DNA of 37,370 nucleotides from NCBI GenBank assembly GCA_002698425.1, contig NZXU01000030.1:1-37370 (forward strand). Direction: 5' to 3'. Positions 25,276 through 32,691 of the stretch are shown here, piece by piece. Below the pieces are notes generated by a model. It worked only from the letters and a program-made list of their open reading frames with translations. It made no database searches and was not told the origin of the DNA. This stretch comes from Ahrensia sp. (lineage in GTDB: Bacteria > Pseudomonadota > Alphaproteobacteria > Rhizobiales > Rhizobiaceae). Numbering within the stretch: position 1 is the first letter of the stretch; every line of letters starts with the position of its first letter. A program made the position numbers and the translations under genes.

Positions 25276-26429
25276 CAAAACCCAATTACGACCCAAGCTT
25301 CATCGCCGAACTGACCGCCCTGCGTCGCGACCTGCATCGCGCGCCGGAGCTCTCCTGCGAGGAAACCAAAACCGCCAAACGCATGGCCGCCTGGCTTGCG
25401 AAATGCGAGGCTGACGAGGTGATCACCGGTCTCGGCGGCACCGGCGTCGCCGGCATTTTCGACAGCGGCCAGCCGGGTCCGGCGATCCTGTTTCGCTGTG
25501 AGCTCGACGCGCTGCCGATCCACGAAACCGGAATACCGGACTGGCGCTCGCAGATCCCCGGCAAGGGCCATATGTGCGGCCATGACGGCCATATGACGAT
25601 CCTGTGCGGGCTGGCGCGCCGCCTGCAGGCGGTCCGCCCGAAACGCGGCCGCGTCATCCTGCTGTTCCAGCCGGCGGAGGAGACCGGCGCGGGGGCGCGC
25701 GGTGTTATCGACGATGTCCGGTTCAAATCCATCAAGCCGGATTTCGCCTTCGGCCTGCACAATCTCCCGGGAATGAAGCTCGGCGAGGCGGCGATCCGGG
25801 AGGGGTCCTTCTGCTTCGCCTCGGAAGGCATGACGATCCATCTGGCGGGCTGGACTTCGCATGCCGCCCATCCCGAAGACGGCCGCAGCCCCGCGGGCGC
25901 GATGATGACGCTCGCGGAGAAACTGCCGCTCCTGCCGCGCGATCTGGGCATGGCGCCGGGCGAGGCGATCGTGACGCTGTCGCATGCCCGCCTTGGCGAA
26001 CCGGCCTTTGGCATCTCGCCCGGCGAAGCCTGGGTGATGGCGACGCTGCGCGCGCGAACAGACCAGATGCAGGCGCAACTGATGCAGGCGGCCCGCGATC
26101 TGGCGAACAAGGCCGCCGACGAGGCCGGCCTGCAACTCAACATAAGCACGGCGGAACGCTTCGCCGCCTGTGCCAACGACGCCGAACCGACAGATATCGT
26201 CCGCAAGGCTTGCGAAGAAGCGGGCATTGCCTGCGCCGAGGCCGAGGGTCCGTTCCGTTGGTCGGAGGATTTCGGCCTGTTCGGTCGCGCCGCCCCGTCG
26301 GCCTTCTTCGTTCTCGGCGCGGGCGAAAACCATTCTCAGCTTCACAATCCGGACTACGATTTCCCCGACGAGATCATCCCGCAGGCGCTCGCGATCTTCG
26401 AGACGATCGCCAGGGAGCAATGCGGATAG
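25272..26429 (+). CDS. M20-family amidohydrolase
   Basis: A 385-residue metal-dependent amidohydrolase of the M20D (IAA-amino acid hydrolase/aminoacylase) group. The metal-site blocks are readable: RCELDALPI, MCGHDGHMT, QPAEETGAGARGVI, GLHNLPGMKLG and the C-terminal GAGENHSQLHNPDYDF. The dimerisation (lid) domain occupies roughly residues 185-295. Substrate is probably an N-acyl or amide-linked amino acid, but it cannot be specified from sequence alone. The ATG overlaps the stop of the CDP-alcohol transferase gene. Confidence 0.9.
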   Translation: MTKPNYDPSFIAELTALRRDLHRAPELSCEETKTAKRMAAWLAKCEADEVITGLGGTGVAGIFDSGQPGPAILFRCELDALPIHETGIPDWRSQIPGKGHMCGHDGHMTILCGLARRLQAVRPKRGRVILLFQPAEETGAGARGVIDDVRFKSIKPDFAFGLHNLPGMKLGEAAIREGSFCFASEGMTIHLAGWTSHAAHPEDGRSPAGAMMTLAEKLPLLPRDLGMAPGEAIVTLSHARLGEPAFGISPGEAWVMATLRARTDQMQAQLMQAARDLANKAADEAGLQLNISTAERFAACANDAEPTDIVRKACEEAGIACAEAEGPFRWSEDFGLFGRAAPSAFFVLGAGENHSQLHNPDYDFPDEIIPQALAIFETIAREQCG

Positions 26430-26513
26430 TTCGCGGACTTCGATGATGGGCCAATTGCGCCCGCCGCAGCCCTGTGGCTTTCTTCTGTTCGTCCTAGCCG
26501 GGAGGAACAGGCC

Positions 26514-27140
26514 ATGATCGACCACACGACGCTGATTACCTATGTCGCCATCGTCTTGGGATTTGTCTTCATTCCCGGACCGGCGACCATGCTGACGGTC
26601 GCCCGGGCGACAAGCACCGGCACGAAGGCCGGCATCGCGACCGGGGCCGGAATTGCCGTTGGGGACCTCGTTCACACGCTGATGGCTATTCTCGGCCTCT
26701 CGGCGATCATCGCCACCTCGGCCTTTCTGTTCAGCCTGATCAAATATGCCGGCGCGGCCTATCTCGTCTATCTTGGGGTCAAGGCAATCCTCGCGAAAGC
26801 TCCGGCCCGCTTTGGCGGCGACGCGGTCACGGTTTCGGCCCGGCAGGCTTTCGGTCAGGCGATCGTCGCCGAGCTTCTCAATCCGAAGACTGCCCTTTTC
26901 TTCCTGGCCTTCCTGCCGCAATTCGTGAAACCCGAAAACGGCAGCGTCTTCCTCCAGCTCATAACACTCGGCGTGCTCTTCGTCGGGCTCGGACTCGTCA
27001 GCACGATCGTCTTTGCGGTCAGCGCCGGCGCCATGGGCCGCTTCCTGCGGCGCAACCCGGTCATTCTCAAATGGCAGGGCAAGGTCGTCGGCGGCATCTA
27101 TTGCGCTCTCGGCCTCCGCCTTGCCCTTCAAGAACGGTAG
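26514..27140 (+). CDS. LysE-family translocator (amino acid exporter, RhtB type)
   Basis: A 208-residue membrane protein with about six spans. The N-terminal family signature FIPGPATMLTVARA is present, and the later NPKTALFFLAFLPQF segment is typical of RhtB/LysE exporters. These proteins export amino acids or their derivatives; the substrate is unknown here. The ATG at 26514 has GGGAGGAACAG upstream. The gene lies 84 bases after the M20 hydrolase, so export of a released product is a possible link. A bidirectional terminator follows. Confidence 0.9.
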   Translation: MIDHTTLITYVAIVLGFVFIPGPATMLTVARATSTGTKAGIATGAGIAVGDLVHTLMAILGLSAIIATSAFLFSLIKYAGAAYLVYLGVKAILAKAPARFGGDAVTVSARQAFGQAIVAELLNPKTALFFLAFLPQFVKPENGSVFLQLITLGVLFVGLGLVSTIVFAVSAGAMGRFLRRNPVILKWQGKVVGGIYCALGLRLALQER

Positions 27141-27155
27141 GTGGCGAATGTAAGA

Positions 27156-27183
27156 AAAAGCCCGGCAACCTTGCCGGGCTTTT
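27156..27183. terminator. Bidirectional terminator between the LysE-type exporter and metZ
   Basis: A 13-base-pair stem, AAAAGCCCGGCAA (27156-27168) with TTGCCGGGCTTTT (27171-27183). The A and T ends give U-tracts in both directions, so it serves both convergent genes. Confidence 0.92.
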
Positions 27184-27206
27184 GGCGTTTTGGGGAAGCG
27201 TTTTGC

Positions 27207-28397
27207 CTAACGCGCCGCCGCCAGCGCCGCGTCGAGATCGTTCAGCAGGTCGGCCTCGTCCTCCAGCCCGATCGACAGGCGAAGCGTGCCGTCGGAGATG
27301 CCGAGTTCCGCGCGAGCTTCCGGCGTCAGGTTCTTGTGCGTCGTCGTCGCCGGGTGGGTGATCAGGCTCTTCGCGTCGCCGAGATTGTTTGAGATCTTCA
27401 CGACGTTCAGCGCATTCGAGAAGGCAAAGGCCTCCTTCTTGCCGCCCTTCAGTTCGAGGCAGACCAGCGTCGAGCCGCCCTTCATCTGCTTGGGGATGAC
27501 ATTGGCCTGCGGATGGTCCGGCCGGCCCGGATAGATCACCCGCTTCACCTCGGACCGCTCCGCCAGAAAATCGGCGACCTTGCCGGCCGTCGCGGTCTGC
27601 GACTTCACCCGCAACGGCAAGGTCTCCAGTCCCTTCAGCATGACCCACGCATTGAACGGGCTCATCGCCGGGCCGGTGTGGCGGTAATAGTCGTGCAAAT
27701 TCTCGTCGATCCATTCCTCGCTCGCCAGCACGACGCCGCCGAGGCAGCGGCCTTGGCCGTCGATGTGCTTGGTGGTCGAGTAGACGACGATATCGACGCC
27801 GAGTTCCAGCGGCTTCTGGAAGATCGGCGTGGCAAAGACATTGTCGATCACCACCTTCGCGCCGACGGAGCGGGCGACGCCGACGACATGCTCGATGTCG
27901 ATGACTTCCAGCGTCGGATTGGTCGGGCTTTCGAAGAACAGGACCCTGGTGTTCTTCCTGACGGCCTGTTCCCAGGCGGCCGGGTCGGTCCCGTCAATCA
28001 GCGTCGTCTCGACGCCGTATTGCGGCATCAGCGTCTCGACGATCCAGCGGCACGAGCCGAACAGCGCGCGCGCCGCGACCACGTGGTCGCCGGCCTTGAC
28101 CTGGCAGAGCAGCGCCGAGGCCACCGCGGCCATGCCGGAGGCCGTCGAGCGCGCCGCTTCCGCGCCTTCCAGAAGGCACATGCGCTGCTCGAACATTTCG
28201 TTGGTCGGGTTCGCGTAGCGGGAATAAATAAAGCCGTCTTCCTCGCCCTTGAAACGGGCCTCGGCGGCTTCGGCGCTGTCATAGACGAAGCCCTGCGTCA
28301 GATACATGGCCTCCGATGTCTCGCCGAATTGCGAGCGAAGCGTGCCGCCATGCACCATCCGGGTGGCGGCGGAAAATTTCGACCAGTCAGAAGCCAT
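27207..28397 (-). CDS. metZ: O-succinylhomoserine sulfhydrylase
   Basis: A 396-residue Cys/Met-metabolism PLP enzyme that makes homocysteine from O-succinylhomoserine and sulfide. The PLP lysine is Lys210 in STTKHIDGQGR. Other motifs are YSRYANPT, ASGMAAVASALL, FESPTNPTLEVIDI and the C-terminal SLITHPATTTH and LRLSIGLED. The HIDGQGR sequence favours MetZ over MetB or MetC. The ATG at 28397 follows TTTGGAGACAGATC. A SAM-II riboswitch with terminator lies in its 5' leader, giving feedback by S-adenosylmethionine. Confidence 0.95.
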   Translation of the reverse strand: MASDWSKFSAATRMVHGGTLRSQFGETSEAMYLTQGFVYDSAEAAEARFKGEEDGFIYSRYANPTNEMFEQRMCLLEGAEAARSTASGMAAVASALLCQVKAGDHVVAARALFGSCRWIVETLMPQYGVETTLIDGTDPAAWEQAVRKNTRVLFFESPTNPTLEVIDIEHVVGVARSVGAKVVIDNVFATPIFQKPLELGVDIVVYSTTKHIDGQGRCLGGVVLASEEWIDENLHDYYRHTGPAMSPFNAWVMLKGLETLPLRVKSQTATAGKVADFLAERSEVKRVIYPGRPDHPQANVIPKQMKGGSTLVCLELKGGKKEAFAFSNALNVVKISNNLGDAKSLITHPATTTHKNLTPEARAELGISDGTLRLSIGLEDEADLLNDLDAALAAAR

Positions 28398-28412
28398 GAT
28401 CTGTCTCCAAAC

Positions 28413-28446
28413 AAAAAACCGGTTCCGCGTCGCCGCAAAACCGGTT
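28413..28446 (-). terminator. Intrinsic terminator in the metZ leader (riboswitch expression platform)
   Basis: Read on the minus strand, CCGGTTTTGCG pairs with CGCGGAACCGG around a GCGA tetraloop, with AA/TT extending the stem, and a six-T tract follows just before GTTTGGAG. It lies between the aptamer and the metZ ribosome binding site, so transcription attenuation is the likely mechanism. Confidence 0.85.
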
Positions 28447-28471
28447 GCCTCACGCTCAATGCGTGCCGCGC

Positions 28472-28526
28472 GGCCTTTTAGCGAGTTGTTTTACGTGGCT
28501 GCAAGCCGACCGGCCAAATCACCACG
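28472..28526 (-). promoter_or_regulatory. SAM-II riboswitch aptamer upstream of metZ
   Basis: Read on the minus strand from 28526, the sequence has the conserved SAM-II blocks: CGTGGTGATTTGGCCG, then GGCTTGCAGCCACG closing P1 (CGTGG 28526-28522 with CCACG 28498-28494), then AAACAACTCGCTAAAAGGCC forming the H-type pseudoknot strand. This agrees closely with the metA/metZ leader aptamer known from alphaproteobacteria. SAM binding should favour the downstream terminator. Confidence 0.95.
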
Positions 28527-28630
28527 AACGAAAGCTGTCCATAAGGCCTGCGCGCGCTTGCGTCAACAAGGATGCTCGGGGCAACAAGGATGCCCGGGGA
28601 GTTTGCGCCTCGATCAAAGGGGACCACGAC

Positions 28631-29722
28631 GTGACGACAGGCGGCATTCTGCCCGACAGCGCCATCTCCGGCTTGTTTGCGGCCGGGGCGCTTGCCTCCG
28701 GGCGCGAACTCGACGCCGACCAGATCCAGCCGGCCAGCCTCGATCTTCGGCTCGGCGCGAAGGCCTATCGCGTGCGCGCCAGCTTCATGCCGGGCAAGGG
28801 CTGCACGGTCCTCGACAAGCTCGACCAGTTGAAACTGCATGAGATCGACCTCGGCCCGGGCGCCGTGCTGGAGACAGGCTGCGTCTATATCGTGCCGCTG
28901 CTGGAAACGCTGGCTCTGCCCGCCGGCATCGCCGCCTCGGCCAATCCGAAAAGCTCGACCGGCCGGCTCGACATCTTCACGCGCGTCATGACCGACCATG
29001 GCGTCGAGTTCGACAAGATCCCCGCCGGCTATCGCGGCCCGCTCTATCTGGAGGTCAGCCCGCGCACCTTCCCGATCGTCGTGCGCACCGGCTCACGCCT
29101 ATCGCAGGTCAGGTTTCGCTCCGCCGACACGATCCTCGGCGCGGACGCACTGTCGGCCCTGCACGAGTCCGAGACGCTGGTGGCCGGCGACAGCCCGATC
29201 ATCACCCATGCCGGCATCGCGGTCTCGGTCGATCTGTCGGGCGACGCCGACGGCCTCGTCGGCTATCGCGGCAAGCACCACACCGCCGTCGTCGATGTCG
29301 ACCGGCGCGATGCGCTCGACGTGCTCGATTTCTGGGAGCCGCTGCATGTGCGCGGCCGCAAGGAACTGATCCTCGATCCCGACGAGTTCTACATCCTCGT
29401 GTCGCGCGAAGCCGTTCACGTTCCCCCCGACTACGCCGCCGAAATGACGCCCTTCGATCCGCTGGTCGGCGAGTTCCGCGTCCACTATGCCGGCTTCTTC
29501 GATCCGGGCTTCGGCCACTCGGCCGCCGGCGGCTCCGGCAGCCGCGCCGTGCTGGAGGTTCGCAGCCACGAGGTGCCTTTCGTGCTGGAGGACGGCCAGA
29601 CCGTCGGGCGGCTTGTCTATGAGCGCATGGAGAAGCGCCCGGAGCATCTTTACGGCGCCGACCTCAAATCGAACTACCAGGCGCAGGGCCTGAAGCTCTC
29701 CAAGCATTTCCGCTCATTGTGA
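28631..29722 (+). CDS. dcd: dCTP deaminase (long alphaproteobacterial two-domain form)
   Basis: A 363-residue protein with two tandem dUTPase-like domains, about twice the length of E. coli Dcd. The first domain has QPASLDLRLG and ANPKSSTGRLDIFTRV. The second has VHYAGFFDPGFGHS and a C-terminal GQTVGRLVYERM. It is the form annotated as 2'-deoxycytidine 5'-triphosphate deaminase in Hyphomicrobiales, supplying dUTP for thymidylate. The start is GTG at 28631 with AAGGGGACC upstream, since the earlier frame runs over the metZ riboswitch antisense. Its 3' end overlaps the convergent channel gene by 9 bases. Confidence 0.9.
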   Translation: MTTGGILPDSAISGLFAAGALASGRELDADQIQPASLDLRLGAKAYRVRASFMPGKGCTVLDKLDQLKLHEIDLGPGAVLETGCVYIVPLLETLALPAGIAASANPKSSTGRLDIFTRVMTDHGVEFDKIPAGYRGPLYLEVSPRTFPIVVRTGSRLSQVRFRSADTILGADALSALHESETLVAGDSPIITHAGIAVSVDLSGDADGLVGYRGKHHTAVVDVDRRDALDVLDFWEPLHVRGRKELILDPDEFYILVSREAVHVPPDYAAEMTPFDPLVGEFRVHYAGFFDPGFGHSAAGGSGSRAVLEVRSHEVPFVLEDGQTVGRLVYERMEKRPEHLYGADLKSNYQAQGLKLSKHFRSL

Positions 29723-30505
29723 GTTCCGCTCGGCGGCGAGCGCTCGGATTTCGGCGCGCAGCTCGCCGATCTCCGCGAGCAGGGCGGCCTGATCGTCATG
29801 CAGCGTCGCGCGGTCGGACGCCGCCTGGTCGTCATGCTCCTTCTGCATCGCCGCGACGACGACACCGATGAACAGGTTCAGCACGGTGAAGGTGGTGCAC
29901 AGGATGAACGGAATGAAGAACGCCCAGGCCCACGGATAGACCTCCATGACCGGCCGGACGATGCCCATCGACCAGCTCTCCAGCGTCATCACCTGGAACA
30001 GCGAATAGGCCGAGGCGGGGATCGACCCGAACCATTCGGGAAAGCTTTCGCCGAACAGCTTCGTGGCCATCACCGAGAACACGTAGAAGAACAGGCCGAG
30101 CAGCAGCAGGATCGAGCCCATGCCGGGCAGTGCGTTCAGCAATCCGCCGATGACGCGCCGGAGTGACGGCACGACGCTGACCAGCCGCATGACGCGAAGG
30201 ATGCGCAGCGCCCGCAGCACGCTGAAAGCGCCCGCCGAAGGGATCAGCGCGATACCGACCACGACGAAATCGAAGATGCGCCACGGGCTCCTGAAAAAGC
30301 CCGTCCGGTAGACCGCGAATTTGGCGAGAAGTTCGGCGACGAAGACCGAGAGGATCAGCCGGTCGATCAGAACGATCAGCCCGCCCGCCCGGTCCATCAC
30401 GGCCGGCGAGGTCTCGAGGCCGAGGCTGACGGCATTGATGATGATCAGCGTGACGATCGCCTGTTCGAAGGCCTGCGATTCTATAAGCGATTTGAGCCGT
30501 TGCAT
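29714..30505 (-). CDS. Bacterial voltage-gated sodium channel (BacNav, one-domain)
   Basis: A 263-residue six-span channel subunit that should assemble as a tetramer. The S4 voltage sensor has Arg at 98, 101, 104 and 107 (SVLRALRILRVMRL). The pore filter is TLESWS at 174-179, identical to NaChBac-type sodium channels; calcium-selective variants carry more Asp. S6 is about 196-220 (TVLNLFIGVVV). A C-terminal coiled coil (about 235-260, LLAEIGELRAEIRALA) fits the tetramerisation helix. Such channels are known from marine and alkaliphilic bacteria. It ends inside dcd by 9 bases. Confidence 0.92.
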   Translation of the reverse strand: MQRLKSLIESQAFEQAIVTLIIINAVSLGLETSPAVMDRAGGLIVLIDRLILSVFVAELLAKFAVYRTGFFRSPWRIFDFVVVGIALIPSAGAFSVLRALRILRVMRLVSVVPSLRRVIGGLLNALPGMGSILLLLGLFFYVFSVMATKLFGESFPEWFGSIPASAYSLFQVMTLESWSMGIVRPVMEVYPWAWAFFIPFILCTTFTVLNLFIGVVVAAMQKEHDDQAASDRATLHDDQAALLAEIGELRAEIRALAAERNSQ

Positions 30506-30575
30506 GAGCGTTTTGCGGATTCCGGAGCTGACTGTCGCTCACCAATATGGGTGGGCCCGGCGCGATTGCGAGACG

Positions 30576-32561
30576 TCAGATGCGGTGTTTCACACCATTC
30601 GGATCGTGTGGCGCATGCGGGGTCTTTTCCCACAGGAACGGATTGCGGAAATATTGCACGAGCGCGCGCCAGCCCGCGACCGACATCAGCAGCCAGTAGA
30701 CCGGCAGCATCGGCAGGACCCGGACAGTGCGCCAGCGTTCGGGCCGGTCGACCGCGCGCAGGCCGAGCGCCGCGTGGACGCCGAAGGCGAGCAGGATATT
30801 CGCCCCGTCGACCGCCGTCAGCCAGCGGAAGGCGAGCGGGATTTCGCCGGTGAACGCGCTCCAAACGGCGACGCCCGCAATCAGGGCGAGCGTCAGCGGG
30901 AAGAGCAGCGAGCAGACGACCGTTCCCGCCAGCAGCGCATGCAATGTCAGCACGCCGGCGAGCGGCATGCGCCTGGGCCGGAGCGCGCCCAGCCGCGTAT
31001 TGACGATCCAGGTCTGGATCCAGCCCTTGATCCAGCGCGTGCGCTGGCGCAGCCAGATCGAGGCGTCGGAGGGCGCGTCTTCGAGCGTCGGACGGCTGAC
31101 CGTCGCGATGCGGAAGCCGGCGCGCCACAGCCGGAAACCGAGATCGGCGTCCTCGGTAACGTTGTGCGGATCCCAGGCGCCGCAGCGTTCCAGCGCGGCC
31201 CTGCGGAAATGCGTCGAGGTTCCGCCGAGAGGCACCGGCAGGCCGTGGCGGGTCAGGAACGGCAGCAGCCCGCGAAATTGCGCGGCGTATTCGACATGGA
31301 AGAGCGCGGTGATCCAGTTGCGTCGCGGGTTCGCTATGACCAATGGCGCCTGCAGGGCGGCGACGCGGCTCTGCGAGCGGCGGAAGGTTTGCCAGGCTTC
31401 CTCGATCTGGTCGGGATGCGGCCTGTCCTCGGCGTCGTAGAGCGTAATGAAGTCGCCGGAGCAAAGCGGCAGGGCATAGTTCAGCGCTTTCGGCTTGGTG
31501 CGCGGCCCGAGCCGGGGCACCCGCACGATCTCGAAACGGCCGTCCAGCTTCTCGCCTTCGAGAACCGCCAGCGTGCGCTTGTCGTCTTCCTCGCAGACCA
31601 GCTTTATCTCGAGTTTCGAACGCGGCCAGTTCAGCGATTTGAGGGAGGCGACGAGATCCTGCGCCACCGTTGCTTCGCGGTAGAGCGCGACCACCACCGA
31701 ATAGACCGGCCGTTCGGAATTCTCGAAATGGGCGAGCGGCGTCGGGCTCTCCCGCCGGAAACCCATGGCGGCCGCCAATCGTAGCGCGATATTCGCCAGG
31801 AAGAACAGGGACGCCAAGGCATGGATCGTGACAAGCGCCGTTGCCGGCGCGAGGACCAGCCCGGTCGCCGCGACCAGGAGGAGCACTCCCAGCGCGAAGC
31901 CGTGCCAGGCGCTGGCGCCGTGTTTGGCGGACGCCGCGGGCATCTCGTTGGCGAGCCGGAACCCGGCTTCCTCGCCGAGCGTATCGCGCAGCCTCGCAAT
32001 CGCGGCCTTGCGCAGCACCGAGGGAACCGTGAGAGCTACCCGCATGTCGCGGCCGTTTCGCCGCGCGACCAGCTTTTGCGTGATGACCGGGGAATCGGGG
32101 GACGGCGCTGCGACGGGATGGACGGTCCCGTCCGTCAGCCGGCACCAGGCCGTCGGCGAATTCAGCGCTTCTCCGACCGGCTGCGGATCGCCGTTCAGGA
32201 TCTCGGCGATTTCCTCCGGCGCAATGAATCTGCGCCCTGCATGGTCGGCAAGGGTGCGGTAATAGGCGTCTTCGGTGATCAGGCCGTTGGCCAGCAATTC
32301 GCAGGCGCCGGTCGTGCCGTTGCGGATCGCGAGCCGGCTCGCGCGGGAAAGGTGTGCGGCGGGATAGGCGTGCTCGGCGAGGAAGGCGATCGTGTCGCAG
32401 TAACGGTTCTCGTTGGCCGCCGGCTTTTCGGGACGTTTGCGGGTGAGGGCGCGCAGAACCTCGAGCCGGCCGGTAACCGGTTCGTGCCCCATGAACGCAT
32501 TCGGTCTTGCCTTCACCGAAGCCGGCCTTTCAGCCGGACCGGTCGCCCCCGCGGAACTCAC
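30576..32561 (-). CDS. Membrane GT2 glycosyltransferase with N-terminal GspE/MshEN-like domain
   Basis: Up to 661 residues. A soluble N-terminal part (about 70-190) contains LLANGLITEDAYYRTLADHAGRRF, which resembles the type II secretion E-protein N-domain. Two spans follow (about 215-260). The GT2 catalytic region (about 285-520) has VVVALYREA, YDAEDRPHPD, TEDADLGFRLWRAG and QRTRWIKG, the D, DxD, ED and QxxRW elements of processive, BcsA-like enzymes. More spans follow. It probably makes an exopolysaccharide or glycan. GTG at 32561 (GGGGAC upstream) and ATG at 32492 are both possible starts. Confidence 0.85.
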   Translation of the reverse strand: MSSAGATGPAERPASVKARPNAFMGHEPVTGRLEVLRALTRKRPEKPAANENRYCDTIAFLAEHAYPAAHLSRASRLAIRNGTTGACELLANGLITEDAYYRTLADHAGRRFIAPEEIAEILNGDPQPVGEALNSPTAWCRLTDGTVHPVAAPSPDSPVITQKLVARRNGRDMRVALTVPSVLRKAAIARLRDTLGEEAGFRLANEMPAASAKHGASAWHGFALGVLLLVAATGLVLAPATALVTIHALASLFFLANIALRLAAAMGFRRESPTPLAHFENSERPVYSVVVALYREATVAQDLVASLKSLNWPRSKLEIKLVCEEDDKRTLAVLEGEKLDGRFEIVRVPRLGPRTKPKALNYALPLCSGDFITLYDAEDRPHPDQIEEAWQTFRRSQSRVAALQAPLVIANPRRNWITALFHVEYAAQFRGLLPFLTRHGLPVPLGGTSTHFRRAALERCGAWDPHNVTEDADLGFRLWRAGFRIATVSRPTLEDAPSDASIWLRQRTRWIKGWIQTWIVNTRLGALRPRRMPLAGVLTLHALLAGTVVCSLLFPLTLALIAGVAVWSAFTGEIPLAFRWLTAVDGANILLAFGVHAALGLRAVDRPERWRTVRVLPMLPVYWLLMSVAGWRALVQYFRNPFLWEKTPHAPHDPNGVKHRI

Positions 32562-32691
32562 AACTCGTCGTCCCCTTACCCGCAGCCTTGAACTTTATTG
32601 CCCCGGGCGAGTATTGCAAGCCTGTTTCAACTCCGGGGCGAAAATCTCGGCTCCCGCTGGCACGCCGCCGGCGGTTTCGATAGGTGCGGTT

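Noticed and set aside
25218..27131. A 637-codon minus-strand open frame opposite the amidohydrolase and exporter genes.
   Set aside because: Both plus-strand genes have clear family motifs. The antisense protein is Arg/Asp/Gly-rich without any motif, as expected from high-GC codon bias.
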